From NCBI GenBank assembly GCA_021323635.1, contig JAJPKQ010000004.1, positions 1 through 64,000 of the forward strand: a stretch of DNA of 64,000 bases, written 5' to 3'. Below the pieces are notes generated by a model, which did not search any database, had not been told where the DNA came from, and saw only the letters and a program-made list of their open reading frames with translations. Within the stretch, counting starts at the first letter, position 1. Each line of letters starts with the position of its first letter. Source of the DNA: a bacterium. Its GTDB lineage: Bacteria > Actinomycetota > Thermoleophilia > Solirubrobacterales > Solirubrobacteraceae. Positions 26,660 through 33,760 of this stretch are shown here, piece by piece. The translations under genes were made by a program, and so were the position numbers.

Positions 26660-27145
26660 ATGAGCGAAGAGCATCCAGACAACGGCGAGGTCCTCGGCAA
26701 GCTCCCGCGCAGCCGCCCGGGACGGCCGTCGGCCCGACGCGTGCGGGCGGCAGCCGGGGCGCAGGCGACGGAGCGCCAGACGGCGGCCGTCGGCGAGGGC
26801 TCCTCCGCCCCAAGCAGGCGACGCGCGAAGGCGAAGACGCCGACTGCGGCCGGCGCCAGCGGAACGAGGCGCGTCGGCCGTGCGCGCCAAGGCGCCTCGC
26901 CGAGCCCCGCGAAGAGCGGGGCTACAGGCTCGCAGCAGCGAGCGCAGCCGCGCCCCTCGGCGCCGCGCCAGGGCTACGACGCCCCTGATGACCTGGCTGC
27001 CGAAGTTGCGCCTCCCAGCTCCGCGGAGCTGGTGGCCTCGCTGGTGGAGGTGGCCGGAGAGGCGGCCGGGGAGCTGGCGCGCGCAGCGCTCGGCGCCGGC
27101 GAGGGCCTGCTGCGACGGGCGGGCGGGCTGCTCGGGCGCCGCTAG
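26660..27145 (+). CDS. conserved hypothetical low-complexity protein
   Basis: 161 aa from ATG 26660 (ATG 26627 is an alternative). It begins MSEEHPDNGEVLGKLPRSRPG, a start I associate with small actinobacterial proteins of unknown function. The middle is Ala/Arg/Ser-rich and probably disordered. The C-terminus, PSSAELVASLVEVAGEAAGE then LARAALGAGEGLLRRAGGLL, is an amphipathic helix with glycine-rich ends that could touch membrane. Divergent from rpoD and upstream of the riboswitch. No function is proposed. Confidence 0.6.
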   Translation: MSEEHPDNGEVLGKLPRSRPGRPSARRVRAAAGAQATERQTAAVGEGSSAPSRRRAKAKTPTAAGASGTRRVGRARQGASPSPAKSGATGSQQRAQPRPSAPRQGYDAPDDLAAEVAPPSSAELVASLVEVAGEAAGELARAALGAGEGLLRRAGGLLGRR

Positions 27146-27241
27146 CCCAGCGCCGCGCTCAGCGCGCATGCATGGGTGCCTCGTGCAAGCGCGCCGGGGC
27201 TGACTGAGTGCTGCCGGCCGGCATTCCGAAGCTCCGACCGT

Positions 27242-27247
27242 TATGAT
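27242..27247 (+). promoter_or_regulatory. -10 element for the riboswitch transcript
   Basis: TATGAT lies just before the first paired base of the riboswitch (about 27251), so transcription would begin at the aptamer's 5' edge. A clear -35 hexamer is not seen. Confidence 0.45.
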
Positions 27248-27249
27248 CG

Positions 27250-27384
27250 GCGCCGCCGAGCCCCGTCGACCCAGGTCGCGGGGACGGGGGACCCACTGCA
27301 CGGCAAGCGCTGTGCGGGGCGAATGGGAACCGTCCGGAGCCCTAGTGCCGTAAGGCACGAGCCCGTCAGCTCACCCCGTAGGCG
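27250..27384 (+). ncRNA. cyclic di-AMP riboswitch (ydaO/yuaA type)
   Basis: The class-specific sequence blocks are present in order: GCCGAGCC near the 5' end, CGGGGACGGGGGACCCA, GCGGGGCGAATGGGAACC, a variable hairpin with GTGCCGTAAGGCAC, and the 3' block GAGCCCGTCAGCTCACC ending GTAGGCG. The 5' CGCC (27251-27254) pairs with the terminal GGCG (27381-27384) as the closing stem. In actinobacteria this class usually sits before resuscitation-factor or NlpC/P60 and RlpA-like wall-remodelling genes, matching the downstream gene 77 nt away. High c-di-AMP generally turns expression off. Confidence 0.92.
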
Positions 27385-27461
27385 CAGATATTTGGAGCAG
27401 CGCGAAAGCCGATGGGAAGCAGCCGCGAGGGCCGACCCGCCGAGCGCAGGCCGAGCAGAGC

Positions 27462-28322
27462 ATGAGCAAGCCAAGAACGAGCAGACCGTCGCACCGGCAG
27501 ATCCGCCTGCTCGCAGCCGCGATGATCACGGGGCTGGCCGCATGGTCACCCCTGGGCGAGGCGCAGGCCACCGCGGCGCCCGCCCGCTCAGGTGGCGCTG
27601 CCGCTCCAGCGCTAGCTGAACCGCAGCCGGCGGCCAGCGAAGGCCAGGCGGGCGCTGCCGGCACCGCGAGCGTCGTGACGGTCAGCGAAGGCCCGCTCGA
27701 GTTCCACCTGCGCTCGATCGTGATGCTCGGCGAGCGCCTCCCGTTCGGGGGCTCGGCGCACGGGCTCTCACCTGGAGAAGTCGTGCTGCTGGAGGGCGCC
27801 GCGACGCCCAGCGGACCTTGGAGCACGCTTGCACGCGCGCGGCTGGGCGCGCACGGGCGCTTTCACGCGCGCTGGCGCGCGCCCTGGCCAGGCCATCTGT
27901 ACCTGCGTGCGCGCGCTGCCCGCGCACAGAGCATGGCTGCAGGCGCGTCCGCCGGTGCCGTCGCGGTGGTGGCCTACAGCCCCGCTCTCGCCACCATCTA
28001 CGGCCCGGGCTTCTACGGACGGCTGACGGCCTGTGGGCTGCGGATGAGCCGAGCCCTGCTCGGTGTCGCCAATCGCTCACTGCCCTGCGGGACGCTGCTG
28101 GAGCTCACCTACGCCGGGCGCACCCTCACCGTGCCGGTCGTCGACCGCGGTCCGTATGCGCACGGCGCAAGCTTCGATCTGACCGCGCACACCGCGGCGC
28201 TGCTCGGCGCCACGAGCACCGTGCGCATTGGCGTCCTGCCCCTGAGCGCGCTGCTTGCACCCGCTCCAGGCCAGCCGCTTGAAGCGGAGGCCCAGGCAGC
28301 GGGCGGGACGGGGCCGTGGTGA
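27462..28322 (+). CDS. secreted RlpA-like double-psi beta-barrel protein
   Basis: 286 aa. An N-terminal signal peptide (RQIRLLAAAMITGLAAWSPL followed by an ATAAPA-type cleavage region) is followed by an Ala/Pro-rich linker, a beta domain at about residues 70-165, and a C-terminal RlpA/DPBB fold. Key DPBB segments are ATIYGPGFYG, TACG, LGVANRSLPCGTLLEL, TVPVVDRGPY and FDLTAHTAALLG. The catalytic-type Asp in VVDRGPY and the GFYG/TACG surface are conserved with wall lytic transglycosylases of the RlpA family. Control by the c-di-AMP riboswitch ties it to envelope stress or growth state. Confidence 0.9.
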   Translation: MSKPRTSRPSHRQIRLLAAAMITGLAAWSPLGEAQATAAPARSGGAAAPALAEPQPAASEGQAGAAGTASVVTVSEGPLEFHLRSIVMLGERLPFGGSAHGLSPGEVVLLEGAATPSGPWSTLARARLGAHGRFHARWRAPWPGHLYLRARAARAQSMAAGASAGAVAVVAYSPALATIYGPGFYGRLTACGLRMSRALLGVANRSLPCGTLLELTYAGRTLTVPVVDRGPYAHGASFDLTAHTAALLGATSTVRIGVLPLSALLAPAPGQPLEAEAQAAGGTGPW

Positions 28323-28344
28323 GCCGGCCGGCGCAGGCCGCACG

Positions 28345-29439
28345 CTAGCGCTGGACGGCAAGCGACCGCCCGACTGCACGTGCGCTGAAGAGCTCCGCTT
28401 CGGCGTGCGCTGCCAGCTCAGCGGCGCTGGTGCCGTCATCGGGCGCGGCGGCAATGCCGACCACAAGCGCGAGCGGCTGGCCATGATCGCCGACCGCTGC
28501 AGCCACCGCACGCGCCAGGCGCGCAGCGAGCGCGCGTGCGCCGCGGGCGTCCGTTTGCGGCGCAACCAGCCACCAGCGCCCGCGACCTTCCTGCGCGATG
28601 CGGTCGTCCGGGCGCAGCTCGCCCGCCAGCAGCGCGCCGATGCGCTCCAGCAGCAGGTCGAAGACGCCGGGCTCCGTCGCGGCGGCGAGCCGCTCGGCAT
28701 CGGAGGGCTCGATCAGCAGCACCGCGTAGGGCCCACCGTCGAGCCCGCCCGCGGACAGCGAGCCTGCCAATCCCCTGCCCTGGGCCTGCCGCGCGCTGCT
28801 CCAGTCGCGCATCTCAGTGGCCTCCCCGGCAAGCTCCTCCGCCTCCTCGGGAAACTCCCATCCCGGGTCAAGCCGCAGCGTCGTGCCGAGCCCGTGCTCA
28901 GCCCGAGGCTCCCCTGCCCGGCCCTGAGCCTCGGGCTCGGTCTCGAAGCGCCCTTGCGACTGGGGGGCGCCCGGCGTCGGCGGTCGCTCGGCGAGCGCTG
29001 CGAGCGCACAGCGGGCAAGCTCTGCGCAGACGTAGGCAAGCCGATCGGCAAGCGCAGCCCCCGGCTCCCACCCGTCTGAACGCGCGCAGCGAAGGAGCCA
29101 GCCCCAGACGGCGCCGCGCAGCGTCTCGGCGGCCGAAACCACCGCCTGCCCATCGCCTGCAGCGCTCAGCCGCACCAGCTCGCCACAGGCGGGAGGCGAC
29201 CCGGTGAGGAGCCTCTGCAGCTCGCGATCGTCCGCGATCGCCTGCAGCAGGCCTCGCGCAAGCACCGGCCCGCGCTCCGCGAGCTGACCAAGCGGCAGAT
29301 CGGCGGTCTGCGCAAGCGGTCGAGCGACGATCTGGGCGATCAGAAAGCGTTTGGCAATCTCCGCACCGGCTTCGCGCCAGCGCTCCTCCCCGAGCTGCGC
29401 AAGCGAGACGGCAGCGGGCGTCGACCCGTCAATGCTCAT
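28345..29439 (-). CDS. degenerate GGDEF-like signalling protein
   Basis: 364 aa from ATG 29439. The N-terminal 160 residues are helical (RWREAGAEIAKRFLIAQIVA), followed by an acidic linker. The last 130 residues follow the layout of a diguanylate cyclase domain: YAVLLIEPSDAERLAA, ELRPDDRIAQEGRGRWWLVAP in place of R.dD...R.GGDEF, then ALVVGIAAAPDDGTSAAELAAHAEAELFSA like the GIA..p.dg....L...Ad.AmY motif. The GGDEF active site itself is lost (EGRGR), so it is probably catalytically inactive and perhaps a nucleotide sensor or scaffold. A TACGCT hexamer lies 6 nt before the ATG. Confidence 0.75.
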   Translation of the reverse strand: MSIDGSTPAAVSLAQLGEERWREAGAEIAKRFLIAQIVARPLAQTADLPLGQLAERGPVLARGLLQAIADDRELQRLLTGSPPACGELVRLSAAGDGQAVVSAAETLRGAVWGWLLRCARSDGWEPGAALADRLAYVCAELARCALAALAERPPTPGAPQSQGRFETEPEAQGRAGEPRAEHGLGTTLRLDPGWEFPEEAEELAGEATEMRDWSSARQAQGRGLAGSLSAGGLDGGPYAVLLIEPSDAERLAAATEPGVFDLLLERIGALLAGELRPDDRIAQEGRGRWWLVAPQTDARGARALAARLARAVAAAVGDHGQPLALVVGIAAAPDDGTSAAELAAHAEAELFSARAVGRSLAVQR

Positions 29440-29445
29440 CGCTAC

Positions 29446-29455
29446 AGCGTAGCCT
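29446..29455. promoter_or_regulatory. overlapping divergent -10-like hexamers
   Basis: The start codons at 29439 (minus) and 29464 (plus) are only 24 bases apart. TACGCT on the minus strand (29446-29451) is 6 nt from one start and TAGCCT on the plus strand (29450-29455) is 8 nt from the other, overlapping by two bases. Both genes would be leaderless and mutually exclusive in polymerase binding. Confidence 0.5.
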
Positions 29456-29463
29456 GTGCGCCA

Positions 29464-30126
29464 ATGGGCGGCCGCTTGCTGCAGCGCATAGCCACACCCC
29501 TGCGCGGGCGGCGGAGCACGCTGCAGCGATTTGCTGATGAGACGCGCACCGACGAGCGCACGGGCGCGGTGCGCTCGGTGCAGCGCGGCGAGCTGCTGCT
29601 TGGCGAAAGCGCGCTCGCAGAGCTGTGGTCCCCACAGGGGCTGGAGCGCCTGGCACGCACCTACTGGCGCTTTCTGGCACGCGCGACGCTCGGCCTCGTT
29701 CACGTGCACTACGGCAAGGACGAGCGCGCGGTCGTGCTGATCGCCCCGCCGCTGCGCCTGCTTGCCTTCCATGCGCCCGACTACGAGCTGAGCGCAGATC
29801 GCGGCCTGGTGCGCTGGCGGATCAAGCGCGGGCTGCTGGTGGCGGGCGGCGCGCAGGGCGCGCGCGACGAGGGCCACCTGCAGATCGAGGTGCAGCGACG
29901 TCCCGCAGGTCAGGGCCAGGAGCGGCTGGTCGTGAGGGTCGAGGTTGCCAACTTCTACCCGGCGATTGCGCTGCGCGTATCGCGACGCCTCTACAACGCG
30001 ACCCAATCACGAATCCACGTGCTCGTTACGCGCGCATTCCTGCGCTCGCTGGCGCGGCTGAAGGGCGAGAGCGGCCGCGTCCCTCTTGCGATCTCGAGGG
30101 TCGGGCGCTTCGCGCAGCGGCACTAG
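29464..30126 (+). CDS. conserved hypothetical protein
   Basis: 220 aa. It begins MGGRLLQRIATPLRGRRSTLQ. The body is alternating beta with segments TYWRFLARATLGLVHVHYG, VVLIAPPLRLLAFHAPDYE, VRWRIKRGLLVA and EGHLQIEVQRR, and ends with helices (VSRRLYNATQSRIHVLVTRAFLRS). The pattern of small beta-rich domain plus C-terminal helix pair is seen in several actinobacterial proteins of unknown function; I cannot assign a family. Its stop codon overlaps the convergent glpX stop by 4 bases. Confidence 0.7.
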   Translation: MGGRLLQRIATPLRGRRSTLQRFADETRTDERTGAVRSVQRGELLLGESALAELWSPQGLERLARTYWRFLARATLGLVHVHYGKDERAVVLIAPPLRLLAFHAPDYELSADRGLVRWRIKRGLLVAGGAQGARDEGHLQIEVQRRPAGQGQERLVVRVEVANFYPAIALRVSRRLYNATQSRIHVLVTRAFLRSLARLKGESGRVPLAISRVGRFAQRH

Positions 30127-31142
30127 CCTGGCGAGCGCAGCTCGCGCAGCTTTGCGCGGTCGTGCTGGGCGTTGATCCGCCGCACCGTCCCAGAGCGGGT
30201 GCGCATGATCAGCGATTCGGTGCTCGCACCGCCCGCGGTCGGGAAGCGCACGCCCTGCAGCACATCGCCGTCGGTCACGCCGGTGGCCGAGAAGAAGACG
30301 TCCTCGCCCGCGACCAGGTCGTTGCGATCGAGCACGCGCTCGAGGTCGTAGCCCGCCTCCACCGCGGCCGCTCGCTCCTGCTCGTTGCGAGGCCAGAGCC
30401 TGCCCAGCAGCTGGCCGCCGAGGCATTTGACCGCCGCTGCAGATATCACGCCCTCGGGCGTGCCGCCGATGCCCCAGAGCAGATCCACAGGCGAGCGCTC
30501 CGTGACCGCGAGCAGCGCCGCGGAGACATCGCCGTGTGCGATCAGCCGCACGCGCGCCCCGGCCTCGCGAATCGCCCTGATCCCCTCCTCGTGGCGGGGG
30601 CGGTCAAGCACGACGACCATCACATCTGAGACGTCTGAGCGCTTGCGCTTGGCGATCAGCCCGATCGTCTGCTCGAGCGGCCGGTCGAGGTCGAGCAGGT
30701 CGGCGATCTCCGGAGCGCCTGCCATCTTCTCCATGTAGACGCAGGGGCCCGGATTGAACATCGTGCCGCGCTCCGAGAGCGCGATCACAGACAGCGCCGA
30801 GGGCATTCCGTTGGCGGCAAGCGCGGTTCCCTCGAGCGGGTCCACCGCGATGTCCACGGCCGGCGGCGAGCCGTCCCCGATGTGCTCGCCGTTGTAGAGC
30901 ATCGGCGCTTCGTCCTTCTCGCCCTCGCCGATGACCACGAGGCCGTCCATCTGGACCGAGTGGAGCATGTGACGCATGCCGTCGACCGCAGCCTGGTCAG
31001 CGGCCTCCTTGTCGCCCCTGCCGACCAGCGGCGCGCACGCCAGCGCAGCGGCCTCCGTGACGCGCACGAGCTCGAGCGCGAGGTTGCGATCGGGCTTGCT
31101 GCGCTGCGCCAGAGCGGGTGCGTTCTTCTCGGCGCTGGCCAT
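30123..31142 (-). CDS. glpX: fructose-1,6-bisphosphatase class II
   Basis: 339 aa, lithium-sensitive GlpX-type gluconeogenic phosphatase. Metal and substrate motifs are GRGDKEAAD near the N-terminus, VVIGEGEKDEAPMLYNGE and VDIAVDPLEGT, then GGTPEGVISAAA and FSATGVTDGD at the C-terminus. The ATG at 31142 lacks a Shine-Dalgarno site but has TACGCT (31151-31156) 8 nt upstream. Divergent from glucokinase with 55 bp between starts, placing gluconeogenic and glycolytic hexose steps under one intergenic region. Confidence 0.95.
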   Translation of the reverse strand: MASAEKNAPALAQRSKPDRNLALELVRVTEAAALACAPLVGRGDKEAADQAAVDGMRHMLHSVQMDGLVVIGEGEKDEAPMLYNGEHIGDGSPPAVDIAVDPLEGTALAANGMPSALSVIALSERGTMFNPGPCVYMEKMAGAPEIADLLDLDRPLEQTIGLIAKRKRSDVSDVMVVVLDRPRHEEGIRAIREAGARVRLIAHGDVSAALLAVTERSPVDLLWGIGGTPEGVISAAAVKCLGGQLLGRLWPRNEQERAAAVEAGYDLERVLDRNDLVAGEDVFFSATGVTDGDVLQGVRFPTAGGASTESLIMRTRSGTVRRINAQHDRAKLRELRSPG

Positions 31143-31150
31143 CGGCGCGC

Positions 31151-31190
31151 AGCGTACAGCAACTGCGGCCTGAGCGCGTGACGGTATGTT
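31151..31190. promoter_or_regulatory. divergent leaderless-type promoters of glpX and glucokinase
   Basis: TACGCT on the minus strand (31151-31156) is 8 nt from the glpX ATG; TATGTT on the plus strand (31185-31190) is 7 nt from the glucokinase ATG. No Shine-Dalgarno site is visible for either. Confidence 0.45.
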
Positions 31191-31197
31191 CTGAGCG

Positions 31198-32145
31198 ATG
31201 CCAGGGCTCGCACACCAGCAGGAGGCCTTCATCGGCGTCGACCTCGGCGGCACCAAGGTGGCGGTCGGCACGCTCATCGGCGGGCGGATCGAGGGCATCT
31301 CCGAGGAGGCGACCGATCGCTCCGGGCAGGAGCAGCTGATCGCGCAGATCGCGCGCCTGGTCGATGGGCAGCTGCGAAGCGTCAGGATCGCCGCAGCAGC
31401 GGTGCGGGCGCTGGGCATCGGCATCCCTTCGGTGGTCGAGTTTGCAAGCGGCCGCGTGCGCTCCTCGGTGAACATCCCGCTTGCCGATCTGCCCCTGCGC
31501 AGCGTGCTCGAAGCGCGGCTTGCGTCGCTGCCCACATATGTCGACAACGACGCCAACTGCGCCGCGCTGGCCGAGGCCCACGACGAGCGGGGCGAGCTGG
31601 CCGCGGCCAGCCTCGTGATGGTCACCGTCGGCACGGGCGTCGGCGGTGGGATAGTGATCGACGGTCAGCCATACAGGGGCGCCAGCGGAGCGGCGGGCGA
31701 GCTTGGCCACATGATCGTCGGGCTCGATCTCAGCGATCGCGTCGTCGCCTCACCCGGCTTCCCCCGTGATGGCTCGCTGGAGTCGCTCGCCTCCGGGCGC
31801 GCGCTCGCTGCGCTCGCCTCAGCGTGCGGCTACGGGGACGGCCCACAGCTGGTTGCCGCCGCGCAGGCTGGCGAGCAGCGCGCCCGCGAGGCGCTCAGCC
31901 GCTTTGGCGAGCGGCTCGGCGTCGGTGTGGCAAATGTGATCAACATCTTCGATCCGGAGGTGGTCGCCATCGGCGGCGGCGTCTCCAGCGCCGGCGAGCT
32001 CCTGATCGAGCCCCTGCGAAGAGCAGCAAGCCGCTTCGTCCTCGAGGGGGTGGGGACAAAGACGCAGGTGCGCATCGCACGCTCCGGCCCGCTTGCGGGC
32101 GTCCGCGGCGCGGCACTGATGGCACGCGCTGCAGTGGCGGGATAG
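31198..32145 (+). CDS. ROK-family glucokinase lacking the zinc motif
   Basis: 315 aa. The ATP-binding DLGGTKVAVG, catalytic Asp in YVDNDANCAALAE, and VGTGVGGGIVIDG followed by GASGAAGELGHM establish a ROK sugar kinase, most likely for glucose given zwf downstream. In typical ROK glucokinases GHM is followed by a CxCGxxGCxE zinc site; here the segment reads LSDRVVASPGFPRDGSLESL with no cysteine. The second half (VINIFDPEVVAIGGGVS) is normal. It probably starts an operon with the gnd remnant, zwf and opcA. Confidence 0.9.
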   Translation: MPGLAHQQEAFIGVDLGGTKVAVGTLIGGRIEGISEEATDRSGQEQLIAQIARLVDGQLRSVRIAAAAVRALGIGIPSVVEFASGRVRSSVNIPLADLPLRSVLEARLASLPTYVDNDANCAALAEAHDERGELAAASLVMVTVGTGVGGGIVIDGQPYRGASGAAGELGHMIVGLDLSDRVVASPGFPRDGSLESLASGRALAALASACGYGDGPQLVAAAQAGEQRAREALSRFGERLGVGVANVINIFDPEVVAIGGGVSSAGELLIEPLRRAASRFVLEGVGTKTQVRIARSGPLAGVRGAALMARAAVAG

Positions 32146-32148
32146 GAT
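32143..32148 (+). promoter_or_regulatory. -10-like hexamer before the gnd remnant
   Basis: TAGGAT overlaps the glucokinase stop codon and ends 6 nt before the ATG at 32155, so the zwf operon may also start here with a leaderless message. Confidence 0.45.
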
Positions 32149-32154
32149 CGAGCA

Positions 32155-32208
32155 ATGCAGATCGGCTTCGTCGGCCTTGCACGCGCGGTCAAGCAGGCCG
32201 GCTGGTGA
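32155..32208 (+). pseudogene. 17-codon ORF, probable internally deleted 6-phosphogluconate dehydrogenase (gnd)
   Basis: The ORF encodes MQIGFVGLARAVKQAGW. The first eight residues match the usual N-terminus of 6-phosphogluconate dehydrogenase (MQxGxVGLGxMG), and the last seven or so resemble its usual C-terminus (GGHAVxxx). About 280 central codons would be missing, in frame. Its TGA overlaps the zwf GTG as GTGA, the coupling expected for an intact gnd-zwf pair. The context (glucokinase, then zwf, opcA, pgl) is the normal place for gnd. A functional short peptide is a less likely alternative. Confidence 0.55.
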
Positions 32209-33752
32209 GCGCCGCCGCCGGCACAGCAGCTGAGATCGCGGCCGAGAACCCGCTGGCGGCAGGGCTCGAGCGCCTGCCTCTGGCGCCGACCGCACTGGTC
32301 ATCTTCGGCGCCACCGGCGACCTGGCGCGGCGCAAGCTGCTGCCGGCGCTCTACAACCTCGCCCATGACGGCGCCCTGCCCGAGCGCTTTCACCTGATCG
32401 GCGTCGCACGGCGTGAAAAGGCACACGAGCACTACCGCGCCGAGTGCGAGGAGGCGATCCGTGCCTTCTCGCGGCGCGCTCCGGACCCGGAGGTGCTCAG
32501 CGCCTTTCTCAAGACCGCCCACTACGTGCCGGGAACCTTTGACGACAAGCACGTCTACTCGCGGCTGGCGGAGCTGCTTGGCAGGTATGACGAGCAGGCC
32601 GGCGAGCCGCTGGCGCGCGCCTACTACCTCTCCACCGCGCCCTCCTTCTTCCCGGTGATAGTCGAGGCGCTCGGCGCAGAGGGACTCGCCGAGCAGAGCG
32701 AGGCGCCGGTGCGGCTGGTGATCGAGAAGCCCTTCGGCACCTCGCTGGCGGAGGCGCGCGAGCTCAACCGCCGCGTGCTTGCGGTCTTCTCCGAGGAGCA
32801 GGTGTTCCGAATCGACCACTACCTCGGCAAGGAGACCGTCCAGAACATGCTTGCGTTCCGCTTTGCCAACGGGATGTTCGAGCCACTGTGGAACCGCAAC
32901 TACATCGACTATGTGCAGATCACCGCCGCCGAGGACATCGGCATCGGCTCGCGCGCAGGCTACTACGACCATGCGGGCGCGCTGCGCGACTTGATCCAGA
33001 ACCACATCCTGCAGCTGCTCTGCCACGTCGCAATGGAGCCGCCGGTGATCTTCAACGCCGAGCAGGTCCGCAACGAGAAGGTCAAGGTTCTGCGAGCGAT
33101 CCAGGTCCCCACGCCGGAGGAGGTGGCGGATATCTCCGCCCGCGGCCAGTATGGCGCCGGCCATGTCGGCGGCGAGGATGTGCCAGGCTATCGCGAAGAG
33201 GAGGGCGTGCCGGAGGGCTCCCGCACAGAGACCTTTGCCGCGCTGCGGCTGGAGGTCGACAACTGGCGCTGGGCGGGCGTGCCCTTCTACCTGCGCGCCG
33301 GCAAGCGCCTGGCGCGCAAGCTCACGGAGATCGCAGTCGCCCTGAAGCCGGTGCCGCATCTGGCCTTCTCACAGGAGGGCTCGCTCGGCGTGCGCCCCAA
33401 TCAGCTGGTGATGACGGTGCAGCCCAACGAAGGCGTGTCGCTGCAGCTGGGCGCAAAGATCCCGGGTACGCGCATGAGCATCCGCCCGGTGAACATGGAA
33501 TTCAACTACGGCACCTCCTTTCTCTCGCAGTCGCCGGAGGCCTATGAGCGGCTCATCGGTGACATCCTGCTGGGCGACCCGACCCTGTTCACGCGCGACG
33601 ACGAGGTCGAGGCGCAGTGGGCCATCTGCGATCCGGTGCTGAGCGCGTGGCAGCAGTCGCAGCGCGCGCCGAGCGCCTATGAGGCAGGCTCGCAAGGCCC
33701 CGCCGACGCCGAGCGGATCCTGCTTCCTGGCCATTCCTGGCGGGCGATCTAG
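32205..33752 (+). CDS. zwf: glucose-6-phosphate dehydrogenase
   Basis: 515 aa, first enzyme of the oxidative pentose phosphate pathway, producing NADPH. The nucleotide-binding fingerprint is FGATGDLARRKLLPALYNL; the catalytic signature RIDHYLGKE contains the active His; IEKPFG is the Lys/Pro substrate segment. The GTG at 32205 overlaps the preceding TGA. About 30 Ala/Glu-rich residues precede the core. Followed 8 nt later by opcA, its allosteric assembly partner. Confidence 0.96.
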   Translation: MSAAAGTAAEIAAENPLAAGLERLPLAPTALVIFGATGDLARRKLLPALYNLAHDGALPERFHLIGVARREKAHEHYRAECEEAIRAFSRRAPDPEVLSAFLKTAHYVPGTFDDKHVYSRLAELLGRYDEQAGEPLARAYYLSTAPSFFPVIVEALGAEGLAEQSEAPVRLVIEKPFGTSLAEARELNRRVLAVFSEEQVFRIDHYLGKETVQNMLAFRFANGMFEPLWNRNYIDYVQITAAEDIGIGSRAGYYDHAGALRDLIQNHILQLLCHVAMEPPVIFNAEQVRNEKVKVLRAIQVPTPEEVADISARGQYGAGHVGGEDVPGYREEEGVPEGSRTETFAALRLEVDNWRWAGVPFYLRAGKRLARKLTEIAVALKPVPHLAFSQEGSLGVRPNQLVMTVQPNEGVSLQLGAKIPGTRMSIRPVNMEFNYGTSFLSQSPEAYERLIGDILLGDPTLFTRDDEVEAQWAICDPVLSAWQQSQRAPSAYEAGSQGPADAERILLPGHSWRAI

Positions 33753-33760
33753 GCTCAGCG

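Noticed and set aside
31830-33359. 509-codon minus-strand ORF opposite glucokinase and zwf
   Set aside because: It is antisense to two well-supported enzymes and has no domain; a GC-driven shadow frame.
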